From a virus, in IMG/VR virus record IMGVR_UViG_3300034104_007004, positions 1 to 52,567 of that record: 52,567 bases of DNA. One strand, written 5' to 3'. A program made the position numbers and the translations under genes. The notes beneath the pieces were generated by a model. It was not told the DNA's origin. It saw only the letters and a program-made list of their open reading frames with translations, and ran no database searches. This document shows, piece by piece, positions 20,629 to 28,903 of this stretch (positions are counted from its first letter, which is position 1; each line of letters starts with the position of its first letter).

Positions 20629-21502
20629 TAACAAAACAAAAGCTCTTATGGGAATGGGACTGAGTCTCAATGTGATTTCCAAATTGAATGAAAATCAAAT
20701 CAATACTCTTTTTGAAAAGTTTGGTCTTTTAGAACAAGGCGCTGTAATGATAAGTGCGGATAAGGCAAGTCGTGACCCACAAAAGTTGAAGGATTTGACC
20801 GCAAGAGGTATTAATATAAGAATCGAAGGGGATGTAACTGAAGATAATGTCGACGTGACGGGTTCTGCTATGGGAGGAGCTACGACACAAGCTCCACACC
20901 AAATTATGTCTCCTGATGGAATGGGAGATGACAGTGACAAGGAAATTGACAAATATGAGGACATGACAGAACAAAAGTCAAAAGAACTCAAAAAGAAAGA
21001 GTCAAATCCATTTGCTATATGCCACGCTCAACTTGGTCCTGAAAGAGATGACAAGTTTGAGAGATGTGTTAAAAAGGTTAAGAAAAGTTTAAAGGAGGGA
21101 GAATCACCCTATGCTTTTTTCATTGAAGAAAAAATCGTATCTTTGGTCGAGAGTTACATCCAACCAAGAATGACAAAAAAAGATTTAATGAAAATGATTG
21201 AGGAAACACCTATGATACGTAAACCCCTATACCGTCCCAAGACTAAGGGACTTGTTGGGAATATGAAAATGAACAAACCAATTGGTAAACTTATGTCTTT
21301 AGGTAAGACGATGGCTACCGAGGACGCACCAACAACTGCTCCACCAAAAACAAGACCTACCACTAAGCCAAGACCAGGTGTTAGACCATCTCATCCAGGT
21401 AAAAACCCGAAACCGGGTGTTAATCCTGAACCAAAGGCTATGGCAGAAAAGGCTAAAAAAGATGTGTTGAAAATTATTAAGGACATTCTCAATGGCAAGT
21501 AA
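20618..21502 (+). CDS. hypothetical virion-region protein, 294 aa
   Basis: The ATG at 20618 overlaps the previous gene by 11 nt; a TTG 18 nt upstream is possible but unnecessary. The middle contains a small Cys pair (PFAICHAQLGPERDDKFERC). A helical segment ending KKDLMKMIEETP follows (I-E-E, a possible prohead-protease-like site), then a Pro/Thr/Lys-rich low-complexity tail and a last helix VLKIIKDILNGK. The protein is basic overall. I recognise no family. Its position three genes upstream of the terminase, and overlap with the next gene by 11 nt, place it in the virion operon. Confidence 0.62.
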   Translation: MRTNNKTKALMGMGLSLNVISKLNENQINTLFEKFGLLEQGAVMISADKASRDPQKLKDLTARGINIRIEGDVTEDNVDVTGSAMGGATTQAPHQIMSPDGMGDDSDKEIDKYEDMTEQKSKELKKKESNPFAICHAQLGPERDDKFERCVKKVKKSLKEGESPYAFFIEEKIVSLVESYIQPRMTKKDLMKMIEETPMIRKPLYRPKTKGLVGNMKMNKPIGKLMSLGKTMATEDAPTTAPPKTRPTTKPRPGVRPSHPGKNPKPGVNPEPKAMAEKAKKDVLKIIKDILNGK

Positions 21503-22706
21503 AAGAATTAAAGAACAAATCGATTACGGGGACACTCCCGAAAGAATGAGTCGTTCCTTGGAGAGAAAAATTTCTGACCCTCAATCTCCGTTTGCCGTCA
21601 ATCCGGCGTTTGAAAAAAAAGAAGAAGACGTACAGAGACTAATAACTAATAGATTTAAAAAAGTTGCTGAAAAGTTGAGAAGTTCGACTGGATTTCCTGT
21701 GACTGACCAACAAGTACAAATGATGCTTAATATGGAATTAATTAGAGCAGTCAACATAACAATGCGGATTGAAAGCCAACACAATGAAGAACTCGTGGAT
21801 TTGGCTATTGAAGCTTCATTAGAAGAAATTCAAATGCCTGAGGATTGGTTTGAAATTGATGCTCATTTAGGTTTCGACCGAGCACCTGAATTACCCATGG
21901 GAGGAGGAAAACCTCCGAAGGTATCTATGGGCAAAGAGTATGATGTTACTTTAGAAATGCACAAGAGGAATATCATCAATGCTATAATTCAAGGTACCTC
22001 AAAAAAAGGACACTATGTTTTTCAAAAACCTGAAATACGTGAACGACTTGATGATATAAGTCCACTTTTATACGATAACTATCTGAAAATTATGGCTCTT
22101 AATGACTTCTTGTATTTCACTCAGGACCAAGCGATAGAAAATTGGTCTCAAACTCAAACTGGAGTTGGTGGATACGTAAAATTAGAAGATTCAGATAGTT
22201 CTGATGAAGACGGAGATGGCGCTCCTGACACACGAATAAAAGCTTCGGGTATGATTTTCCCGATTTTATGTCACGAGATTATCAAAGGTTTGGAAGAAGC
22301 TAAAGGTAGATACGGTTTTCCTGAGGATGAAGAAATTAGACAAGTAGTTTTACAAAAGACTGATACTTTACCTATGGAGTCGTGGACACTGAGAATCGGA
22401 CCTGAAATCGTTGAAAAACTCAGATTTGCGTTACCTGATGAGGTCTACGAAGATGAAAATAAAGGAATAATAAACTGGTTCCAAATGGAACTCTATAAAC
22501 TTCCTGCTGAGGAATTTCTAAAAATTATTGGGAATATCATTTCCGAGGACCGGTCAAAGAACAGGAAAGGGGAAGAAAGTTTCAAAGAAATTCTACAAAT
22601 TGCCAAAAAGAAAAAAGAAGAATTCGAAGGATTTGAGCCAAATGACTCAGATGACCAAGATGGTTTAGATTTCTTAGCAGGATTGGGTATTTCCCGACCT
22701 GACTAA
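21492..22706 (+). CDS. hypothetical virion-region protein, 404 aa
   Basis: A soluble, mostly helical protein with several acidic linkers (EDSDSSDEDGDGAPD near residue 235), no signal peptide and no known motif. It is translated in overlap with the previous gene (11 nt) and ends 8 nt before the terminase gene, so it belongs to the same operon. In T4 the genes at this place encode neck, tail-completion and small-terminase proteins. The length and helical character would allow a neck or tail-completion protein, but there is no sequence proof. Confidence 0.62.
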   Translation: MASKRIKEQIDYGDTPERMSRSLERKISDPQSPFAVNPAFEKKEEDVQRLITNRFKKVAEKLRSSTGFPVTDQQVQMMLNMELIRAVNITMRIESQHNEELVDLAIEASLEEIQMPEDWFEIDAHLGFDRAPELPMGGGKPPKVSMGKEYDVTLEMHKRNIINAIIQGTSKKGHYVFQKPEIRERLDDISPLLYDNYLKIMALNDFLYFTQDQAIENWSQTQTGVGGYVKLEDSDSSDEDGDGAPDTRIKASGMIFPILCHEIIKGLEEAKGRYGFPEDEEIRQVVLQKTDTLPMESWTLRIGPEIVEKLRFALPDEVYEDENKGIINWFQMELYKLPAEEFLKIIGNIISEDRSKNRKGEESFKEILQIAKKKKEEFEGFEPNDSDDQDGLDFLAGLGISRPD

Positions 22707-22714
22707 GAAAGTCT

Positions 22715-24478
22715 ATGACTAAAGAACAACTAATTATTGAGTATAAAAAATGTCTTAAGAGTACCCCCTATGCTCTTAGGACTTATTTACAAACCTACGA
22801 TAACACAATTTCTAGGTATGTTCCTTTGGAGTTGTTTTCTGACCAATTTGAGTTGGTAAATGACTATGAAAATTTTAATGAAAATATTGCCCTGAAATAC
22901 AGACAAGCAGGTGTTTCTACCGTGACAGCCGCTTGGGCTAGTAAAAGACTTGCTTTTGCTCGTAAAGAAAAACCTGAAAAAGTTTTGATTATTGCAAACA
23001 AACTTGACACCTCTGTTGAATTTGCAAATAAAATTAGGGCATTTATCGAACAATGGCCCAGTTGGGTTGGTATTGGATTTTCTGGCGAAAAAAATGCCGC
23101 AAAACACTATAAATTGAATAATGGTTGTGAGGTCAAGGCGGTTGCCACTTCTAAGGACGCCCTACGTGGATACACACCTACGATTCTTATATTTGACGAA
23201 GCGGCTTTTATCGAAGCCGACAGTGATTTTTGGCCGGCTTGTATGGCGTCACTATCTACGGGTGGTAAAGTTATCGTTATTTCAACCCCTAACGGATTCG
23301 ACCCTATCTACTACGAAATCTACGACCAAACACTTCGTGGAATGAATGATTTCAAAATTACTGAAATGTATTGGTTCCGTGACCCACGTTATACAAAAGA
23401 TTTGTATATGGTAAAGTGTAACGACATTGTTCACTATCTTCTTAACAAAGAGGAATATCCAAAAGACGTCGTTGTGGATTTATCCCATGAGAATCACCGC
23501 GAAAGAACTCTGACCGATTTACAAGCATTCATTGCCGACGGATACAAACCATGTTCTTCTTGGTTTGAGAGTATGGTAAAAAAATTCAAATACGACAAAC
23601 GTAAGGTTGCGCAGGAATTGGAGTGTAACTTTTTAGGTTCTGGCGACAACGTATTTGACTCTCAGTTGGTTCAGACAATCATGAAAAATGATGTTAGGGA
23701 ACCGGCAGCCAAACTTATTGGTGGACAACTTTGGATTTGGAAAGAACCTGAGAACGGACACAAATATGTCATGGGAATTGACGTTTCCCGTGGTGATTCC
23801 GAGGATTTTTCATGTATTGAAATTATTGATTTTGACAGTAGAGAACAGGTATTGGAATTTGTTGGAAAAGTCCCACCTGATATTTTAGCGGAGATTGGTT
23901 ACAAGTGGGGTAATATGTACAACGCACTTTGTGTTACGGATTTGACTGGAGGAATGGGTGTCGCTACTTCAAGAAAATTACAAGAACTTGGGTACGAGTT
24001 GTTCTACTATGATGGGGTGGATATGACAAATTTGTGGAAGTTTGACCCAAGAGTCAAAGACAAAATACCTGGAATTAATTTCAATAGTAAAAGAGTCCAA
24101 ATTATTGCGGCATTCGAAGAAAACATTCGACATGAGTTTAAAGTTAGGAGTAGTCGTTTGATTAATGAAATGGGTACATTTGTTTACATCAATGGAAGAC
24201 CTGACCACCAAAGAGGTCATCATGATGATTGTATCATGTCTATCGCCATCGCTCTTTATGCCGCGGAGGCGGCTTTTCCATCTTTGGTAAAGGTTACCAA
24301 CCATACCAAAGCGATGATTAATTCATGGGCGACCCATGTGAATGAAAATACTGAAAGGTCTGATTTTTTTAATCCAATGATTCCACAATTCCCGAATCAA
24401 AATGGAATGGGTAGACCAAACCAACAAGTATCTCGTGAGGATTATCAGAAATACGGATGGTTATTTGGTATCCGTTAG
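22715..24478 (+). CDS. terminase large subunit (T4 gp17-like)
   Basis: In this 587-residue protein the N-terminal ATPase carries a variant P-loop (YRQAGVST, 62-69), a Walker B ILIFDE at 157-162 followed by AAF, and the coupling motif VISTPNG (~188-194). The C-terminal RNase-H-fold nuclease has MGIDVSRGD (Asp356), VTDLTGG (Asp409) and a late HHDDC acidic pair (~residue 520). It translocates DNA into the prohead at the portal and cuts the concatemer. The P-loop has Val in place of the usual Lys, a variation known in several TerL groups. It is followed directly by the portal gene, as in T4. Confidence 0.95.
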   Translation: MTKEQLIIEYKKCLKSTPYALRTYLQTYDNTISRYVPLELFSDQFELVNDYENFNENIALKYRQAGVSTVTAAWASKRLAFARKEKPEKVLIIANKLDTSVEFANKIRAFIEQWPSWVGIGFSGEKNAAKHYKLNNGCEVKAVATSKDALRGYTPTILIFDEAAFIEADSDFWPACMASLSTGGKVIVISTPNGFDPIYYEIYDQTLRGMNDFKITEMYWFRDPRYTKDLYMVKCNDIVHYLLNKEEYPKDVVVDLSHENHRERTLTDLQAFIADGYKPCSSWFESMVKKFKYDKRKVAQELECNFLGSGDNVFDSQLVQTIMKNDVREPAAKLIGGQLWIWKEPENGHKYVMGIDVSRGDSEDFSCIEIIDFDSREQVLEFVGKVPPDILAEIGYKWGNMYNALCVTDLTGGMGVATSRKLQELGYELFYYDGVDMTNLWKFDPRVKDKIPGINFNSKRVQIIAAFEENIRHEFKVRSSRLINEMGTFVYINGRPDHQRGHHDDCIMSIAIALYAAEAAFPSLVKVTNHTKAMINSWATHVNENTERSDFFNPMIPQFPNQNGMGRPNQQVSREDYQKYGWLFGIR

Positions 24479-24486
24479 TATTTATT
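24479..24486 (+). promoter_or_regulatory. TATTTATT box upstream of the portal gene
   Basis: TATTTATT begins at the last two bases of the terminase stop. It is followed directly by an ATG opening a 9-codon frame (24487-24516, MYYTKLSLS) and then, 1 nt later, the portal ATG at 24518. It could be a promoter with a short leader ORF. Confidence 0.45.
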
Positions 24487-24517
24487 ATGTACTACACTAA
24501 GTTAAGTTTATCCTAAT

Positions 24518-26380
24518 ATGGACCAAAAGAATATGACAGTATGGCAAAGGTTATCGAGGGCTCTCGGTCCTGATGCTTTACTGAGTCAAGATTTCCCAAC
24601 TTACAAGTTCGACAAAAAAGAACTTCTGAGAACTACAGACAAAGCCACTTACGAGAAAGAAAAATTACAGGGTCAACAAAGTGTTTATTTGGCAAACCAA
24701 TTTGCTAAAGTTGAGAGTAATCTTTACACACAAGCAATCTACTACGAACCAAACAGATTGGCTTCGTACTACGATTTCGAGTCCATGGAATATACCCCTG
24801 AAATTTCAGCCGCTTTAGACATTTACGCCGAAGAATCTACCACACCAAATGAAGATGGGTATATTCTACAGATTTATTCTGAATCAAAAAGAATCAAATC
24901 AGTGTTAGCCGACTTGTTCAATAATAACTTGGACATCAACACCAACTTACCTATGTGGACAAGAAATACATGTAAGTATGGTGATGATTTTGTATACCTA
25001 CGTTTGGACCCCGAAAAAGGGGTAATTGGTTGTCAACAACTTCCAAACATCGAAATCGAAAGATTTGAAACAGGTATGATGGAAAGAAATATTACATCTG
25101 ATGTCAAACCTTCAAAAGAAAACAAGGGTCTTACTTTCCAATGGAAAACAAGAAACATGGAATTTCAACCATGGGAAATTGCTCACTTCAGATTATTAGG
25201 TGATGACAGAAAACTTCCTTATGGTACTTCCATGTTAGAAAAGTCACGTAGAATTTGGAAACAATTGTTGTTGTCAGAAGATGCAATGTTGATTTATCGT
25301 ACCTCGAGAGCGCCTGAAAGACGTATCTTCAAAGTTTATGTTGGAAACATGAACGATGACGATGTTGAAGCATATGTAAACCGTGTTGCCAATAAGTTTA
25401 AGAGACAACAAATTGTTGATTCGAAAACAGGGCAAGTTGATATGAGATTCAACCAAATGGCGGTAGACCAAGATTACTTTATACCTGTTCGTGACCCATC
25501 GACACCTTCACCAATTGAAACTTTGGCGGGAGCTCAGAACTTGTCTGAAATTGCGGATATTGAATACATTCAAAAAAAGTTGGTGACAGCTCTTCGTATT
25601 CCTAAGGCTTTTCTCGGATTCGAAGAAACGGTTGGAGATGGTAAAACTTTAGCGTTGATGGATATTCGTTTCGCACGTACCATCAATAGAATTCAAAAGT
25701 CCATGATTCAGGAGTTGAACAAAATTGCAATTGTTCACCTTTTCTTGTTAGGATTTGAGGAAGAAATTTCGAATTTCACTTTAGGACTGACCAACCCATC
25801 AACTCAAGCTGATTTGTTGAAGGTAGACATTTGGAAAGAAAAAGTTCTTCTTTATCGTGACATGGTTTCAGACCCTGGTAATGGAATTCAACCAACTTCC
25901 TCTACTTGGGCAAAAAAACATATCTTTAATTTCTCTGATGAGGAAATTCGTTTGGACTTGTTACAACAACGTCTTGAAAGAGCTATTGGTGAGGAATTGA
26001 AACAGACTCCTGTCGTTATCAGTAAGACAGGATTGTTTGATACTATTGACAAACTTTATGGAACAAAAGGTGGTGGTGAAACCACCGCTCAAGCAACCGC
26101 TGCGGGAGAAGAAACTGTTCCACCACCAAGTATGCCGGGTGGTTTATCTGATTTAGGGGGAGAAACAGGAGAACCTGACTTGGGTGGTGAAATTCCGCCA
26201 GCAGGTGAAGAAGCTGCCGCTGCTACCGCAGGTGGAGAAATTACTCCCGAGTCAAAAAAGAGGGACATGAATATATTGATTGAAAGTGATATGTGGAGTA
26301 GTAAATTTTTGGATTTGGGTGTGGGGCAACAATCTTTAGGAGAAATTGGGGATGAATTAGACAAGTTGTTGAATTCGTAA
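24518..26380 (+). CDS. portal protein (T4 gp20-like)
   Basis: This 620-residue protein is found directly downstream of the terminase. Segments typical of T4-type portals are present: an N-terminal LASYYDFESMEYTPEISAAL, a central region with KYGDDFVYL and a stem/crown region with IPKAFLGFEE and KTLALMDIRFARTI. The last ~100 residues are a Gly/Ala/Glu/Pro-rich linker with a final LGEIGDELDKLL. It forms the dodecameric ring at the capsid vertex through which DNA passes and to which the terminase docks. Length and gene order agree with gp20. Confidence 0.93.
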   Translation: MDQKNMTVWQRLSRALGPDALLSQDFPTYKFDKKELLRTTDKATYEKEKLQGQQSVYLANQFAKVESNLYTQAIYYEPNRLASYYDFESMEYTPEISAALDIYAEESTTPNEDGYILQIYSESKRIKSVLADLFNNNLDINTNLPMWTRNTCKYGDDFVYLRLDPEKGVIGCQQLPNIEIERFETGMMERNITSDVKPSKENKGLTFQWKTRNMEFQPWEIAHFRLLGDDRKLPYGTSMLEKSRRIWKQLLLSEDAMLIYRTSRAPERRIFKVYVGNMNDDDVEAYVNRVANKFKRQQIVDSKTGQVDMRFNQMAVDQDYFIPVRDPSTPSPIETLAGAQNLSEIADIEYIQKKLVTALRIPKAFLGFEETVGDGKTLALMDIRFARTINRIQKSMIQELNKIAIVHLFLLGFEEEISNFTLGLTNPSTQADLLKVDIWKEKVLLYRDMVSDPGNGIQPTSSTWAKKHIFNFSDEEIRLDLLQQRLERAIGEELKQTPVVISKTGLFDTIDKLYGTKGGGETTAQATAAGEETVPPPSMPGGLSDLGGETGEPDLGGEIPPAGEEAAAATAGGEITPESKKRDMNILIESDMWSSKFLDLGVGQQSLGEIGDELDKLLNS

Positions 26381-26388
26381 TATTTATT
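26381..26388 (+). promoter_or_regulatory. TATTTATT box after the portal gene
   Basis: TATTTATT starts right after the portal stop and lies 20 nt before the ATG at 26409. Confidence 0.45.
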
Positions 26389-26408
26389 GTTGATAAAATA
26401 CAACCCCA

Positions 26409-27116
26409 ATGACCTTCGGACAGATAAAATCCATAATTGAAAAAAACTTAGTTGAATCATACAACAAGCCTACTTCCTTTAAACAAACTTTAAGGGAATT
26501 CAAACATAACGTTTTAGAAAATAAAAATTTTGCCAAACTATACTCTTTGTATGATGATTTATTGTCACCTAAAGGTTTGAAAGAAACGGAGGCAAGAGAA
26601 TACCTTGACGAAGGTATTGAAGTGATTAGACATATTCTCAAGACTACTCAACTCCCCAAGAAAGGTGGTGATGTGGTTAATGTTTACGAAGATTTGGACA
26701 ATTTGGTTTATTACACCAAAATCAACATCCAAGAAAGATTAGAGTCAAGAAAAAATATTCTCAAAGCTTTGATGACTGAAACTTCAAAGAAAAGAGAATC
26801 TGTTAATATACCAATCAAATCGATGGTAAACATAGCTAATCAAACTATTCAAAATTATTTGACAAGTTTGGATGAAACAACAAAAAAAGAAGTGTTTCAC
26901 ATCTTGGCATCTAAGTCGGATGACTTGGAAAAAGAATATACAAACCTGAAAGATTCCACAATTTCAAAATTAAATTCTTTATACGAGGAACAATCTGAAT
27001 CTGAAATGAAAACAAGAATTTCAGAAACAATTGAAAAAATTCAGTTGGAAGATTTTGACCAAGTTAATTATATTAGACTAAAACAACTCGAAGAGTCACT
27101 TAGTCAAGAGAATTAA
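26409..27116 (+). CDS. putative prohead core protein with capsid-targeting N-terminus
   Basis: A 235-residue, strongly helical and charged protein between portal and protease, where T4 has the core proteins gp67 and gp68. The first 16 residues (MTFGQIKSIIEKNLVE) form an amphipathic helix ending in L-V-E, the type of cleavage site used by T4-type prohead proteases. The rest is coiled-coil-like. I infer an internal core or scaffold-associated protein that is trimmed on maturation. No sequence family is recognised, so the call rests on position and N-terminal motif. Confidence 0.65.
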   Translation: MTFGQIKSIIEKNLVESYNKPTSFKQTLREFKHNVLENKNFAKLYSLYDDLLSPKGLKETEAREYLDEGIEVIRHILKTTQLPKKGGDVVNVYEDLDNLVYYTKINIQERLESRKNILKALMTETSKKRESVNIPIKSMVNIANQTIQNYLTSLDETTKKEVFHILASKSDDLEKEYTNLKDSTISKLNSLYEEQSESEMKTRISETIEKIQLEDFDQVNYIRLKQLEESLSQEN

Positions 27117-27282
27117 GTTTCTGTTTGTAAATTGCAGACAATTTTTGTTTTCGTCTAACTACTGATTTTTTCGTAAACTCTTTTCTCCCATTCAAAATTT
27201 GGGACTGTTTGGTTTTGATTACTTTGGATTTCAAAGTCTTTAAAGCTTTTTCTATGTTTGAGTTAACAATTACAATTAGCAT
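27100..27282 (-). CDS. rpsU: ribosomal protein bS21
   Basis: A 60-residue basic protein whose NIEKALKTLKSKV, RKEFTKKSVVRRKQK and AIYKQK segments follow the bS21 pattern closely. bS21 binds the small ribosomal subunit near the anti-Shine-Dalgarno region and helps mRNA choice. In Bacteroidota, bS21 is reported to contribute to hiding the anti-SD. Some large phages carry their own copy. Here it lies on the strand opposite to the head genes and overlaps the end of the 26409 gene by 17 nt tail-to-tail. No SD is seen at the usual distance (a GGAG lies about 33 nt upstream). I infer replacement of host bS21 to favour phage messages. Confidence 0.85.
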   Translation of the reverse strand: MLIVIVNSNIEKALKTLKSKVIKTKQSQILNGRKEFTKKSVVRRKQKLSAIYKQKLNSLD

Positions 27283-27360
27283 ATTTAAGAAATATTTTGG
27301 AAATCCGAAAAAGACTCCTATAATTAAAGAAAATAAACGGAAAGAAATATTTCAACCCAC

Positions 27361-27831
27361 GTGAAAAAAGGGAAAACAGTAAAGATTAACCAATACGATT
27401 CATTAAAAACTTTGTACGGTACAGTTGATTCAAAAAATCTTAAATCATTATACATAAACATTCAAACGTGGGTAATTCCCGTTCAAGATTCCGAAAATTG
27501 GACCCGTGTGGTAGGTAATTTATCTCGTGATGTGAAACATTCTGTATACGAGAGTTTAGACCGAAATTTGTTCAAAGAAAATTTTATTGTGGATTTAGAC
27601 TTAAGGACAAGTGGTATTCGATTAGAAAAACATTCTTTCATGAATTTAGAGATTAATTTATTTACTAAAGAAAAATTGGATTTCAAAGGAAATAAATTAA
27701 AAGATTCAATCAAGAAAATTTTGAGGGAAGTCTACAAAGATTGTGTTATGAAAAATGATTATTTTGTCTTTTCCAACTCTAAAGAAACGGGTGAAAAGAA
27801 AACTAACCTATATCCTAATATTTATCTCTAA
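27361..27831 (+). CDS. putative prohead core protein (gp68-position)
   Basis: The frame opens with GTG at 27361 (MKKGKTVKINQY) and gives 156 residues, basic and rich in Lys. It lies directly before the prohead protease gene, where T4 has the small core protein gp68 of similar length. No motif confirms this; the call is from position and size. No ATG in this frame gives a better start. A TATTTATC box for the next gene lies within its last codons. An unrelated small structural protein is equally possible. Confidence 0.55.
   Translation: MKKGKTVKINQYDSLKTLYGTVDSKNLKSLYINIQTWVIPVQDSENWTRVVGNLSRDVKHSVYESLDRNLFKENFIVDLDLRTSGIRLEKHSFMNLEINLFTKEKLDFKGNKLKDSIKKILREVYKDCVMKNDYFVFSNSKETGEKKTNLYPNIYL
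27819..27826 (+). promoter_or_regulatory. TATTTATC box before the prohead protease gene
   Basis: TATTTATC lies in the last codons of the preceding gene, 13 nt before the protease ATG at 27840. The sequence TCTCTAAAAGAGA next to it forms a small hairpin. Confidence 0.4.
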
Positions 27832-27839
27832 AAGAGATA

Positions 27840-28556
27840 ATGAAAGATTTAAAAATTTTGGGTCCTCGTGATACGGGTAAGGGTATCCTTATTGAAATGG
27901 ACGCGGGATATGTGTCACCCAAAGATATACTAAATGAAGATTTTTTAAAAGAACAAAAAGATTTAGATTATAGAAACCCTTTTGAATTCTACGCCGTTCT
28001 ACAGAAGTATGGTGTACCTAATCGTAATGGTAGGGTATACCCTGAAAGAATTCTCAAAAGAGAAGCTGACAAGTACAAAAACATTATTAAGAAAGGACTT
28101 TCAACTTCAGAGTTGAATCACCCTGAATCTTCATTAATTGACCTCGATAGAGTATCCCACATAATCACTGATATTTGGTGGGATGGAAATATCTTGATGG
28201 GAAAACTCAAACTTCTCACTTCACCAGGTTTTCACGAAAAGGGGATTGTATCCACAAAGGGAGACATAGCAGCTAACTTAATGAGACAAGGTGTTACGAT
28301 GGGAGTTTCTTCAAGAGGTGTAGGTTCTTTGGCTAAAAAGGGTGAACAAAATGAAGTACAAGATGATTTCGAGTTAATTTGTTTCGATTTGGTATCCTCA
28401 CCTTCAACACCTGGCGCTTATCTATTCAGTGATGTTGATGACAGGACTCAATACGAAGAAAATCTTGATGAAGAAAAAAAACAACTCGCTCAGAGTCACG
28501 GAATGGAAAAATCTGTTGATTTAATGAAAAAATTATCCGATTTTTTAACAAGATAA
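27840..28556 (+). CDS. prohead core protease (T4 gp21-like)
   Basis: In this 238-residue protein the SELNHPE segment supplies the catalytic His (~residue 99), MGVSSRGVG the catalytic Ser (~residue 157-160) and FELICFDLVSSPSTPGA the conserved acidic region. Together these are the triad and fold of the T4 gp21/herpesvirus-assemblin type proteases. In T4 it is activated in the prohead and cuts capsid and core proteins after (L/I)-x-E. Its position between core and scaffold genes matches T4. Its likely substrates here include the scaffold, the major capsid protein and the proteins with (L/I)xE helices listed in the findings. Confidence 0.92.
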   Translation: MKDLKILGPRDTGKGILIEMDAGYVSPKDILNEDFLKEQKDLDYRNPFEFYAVLQKYGVPNRNGRVYPERILKREADKYKNIIKKGLSTSELNHPESSLIDLDRVSHIITDIWWDGNILMGKLKLLTSPGFHEKGIVSTKGDIAANLMRQGVTMGVSSRGVGSLAKKGEQNEVQDDFELICFDLVSSPSTPGAYLFSDVDDRTQYEENLDEEKKQLAQSHGMEKSVDLMKKLSDFLTR

Positions 28557-28569
28557 AAAAATCAAAAAC

Positions 28570-28779
28570 ATGGATGAGAAATTTTTTGTAGCGAAAGTTG
28601 TTTACGATATGCCTGATGAAAACTCAGGTAGAATTAAAAAAATCCGAGAGGAGAAGTTGGTAAAGGGTTATTCCGTTACTGACGTTGAGGCTAAAGTTAC
28701 TGAGAAGTATACAGGGTTTCAACACGATTGGAGAATTTTTTCAGTAAGCGAAAGTAAGATTGATGAAGTAATCGATTAA
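28570..28779 (+). CDS. hypothetical protein, 69 aa
   Basis: A small charged protein of one beta-alpha unit (FFVAKVVYDMPDENSGR...), with no motif. It starts 13 nt after the protease stop behind an A-rich leader (AAAAAAATCAAAAAC), the kind of leader favoured in Bacteroidota. It is followed by two strong terminators, so it is the last gene of this transcript. A gene often lies here in T4-type phages, but no homology is recognised. Confidence 0.6.
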   Translation: MDEKFFVAKVVYDMPDENSGRIKKIREEKLVKGYSVTDVEAKVTEKYTGFQHDWRIFSVSESKIDEVID

Positions 28780-28783
28780 TTAG

Positions 28784-28809
28784 AAGTGGGGTAACCCACT
28801 TTTTTTTTG
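28784..28809 (+). terminator. terminator 1 before the scaffold gene
   Basis: AAGTGGG and CCCACTT pair around GTAA (28784-28802) and are followed by a run of T to 28808. Confidence 0.88.
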
Positions 28810-28811
28810 TT

Positions 28812-28862
28812 GTTCATTTCTGTCATTTCATCCGTTTGGATGTGACAGAAATGAACTTTTTT
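28812..28862 (+). terminator. terminator 2 before the scaffold gene, very long stem
   Basis: GTTCATTTCTGTCA (28812-28825) pairs over 14 bp with TGACAGAAATGAAC (28843-28856). An inner CATCC/GGATG stem tops it, and TTTTTT follows. Two strong terminators in tandem isolate the capsid genes from upstream transcription. Confidence 0.88.
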
Positions 28863-28873
28863 ATTTACTACAC

Positions 28874-28881
28874 TATTTATA
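28874..28881 (+). promoter_or_regulatory. TATTTATA box for the scaffold-capsid transcript
   Basis: TATTTATA lies 12 nt after two terminators and 22 nt before the scaffold ATG at 28904. It is the only promoter-like signal I can see for the scaffold and major capsid genes. Confidence 0.6.
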
Positions 28882-28903
28882 AGGTAAATAATAACATTTT
28901 TTT

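Noticed and set aside
27483-27713. Minus-strand ORF of 76 aa opposite the 27361 gene
   Set aside because: No start context or composition support; it is a shadow of the plus-strand gene.
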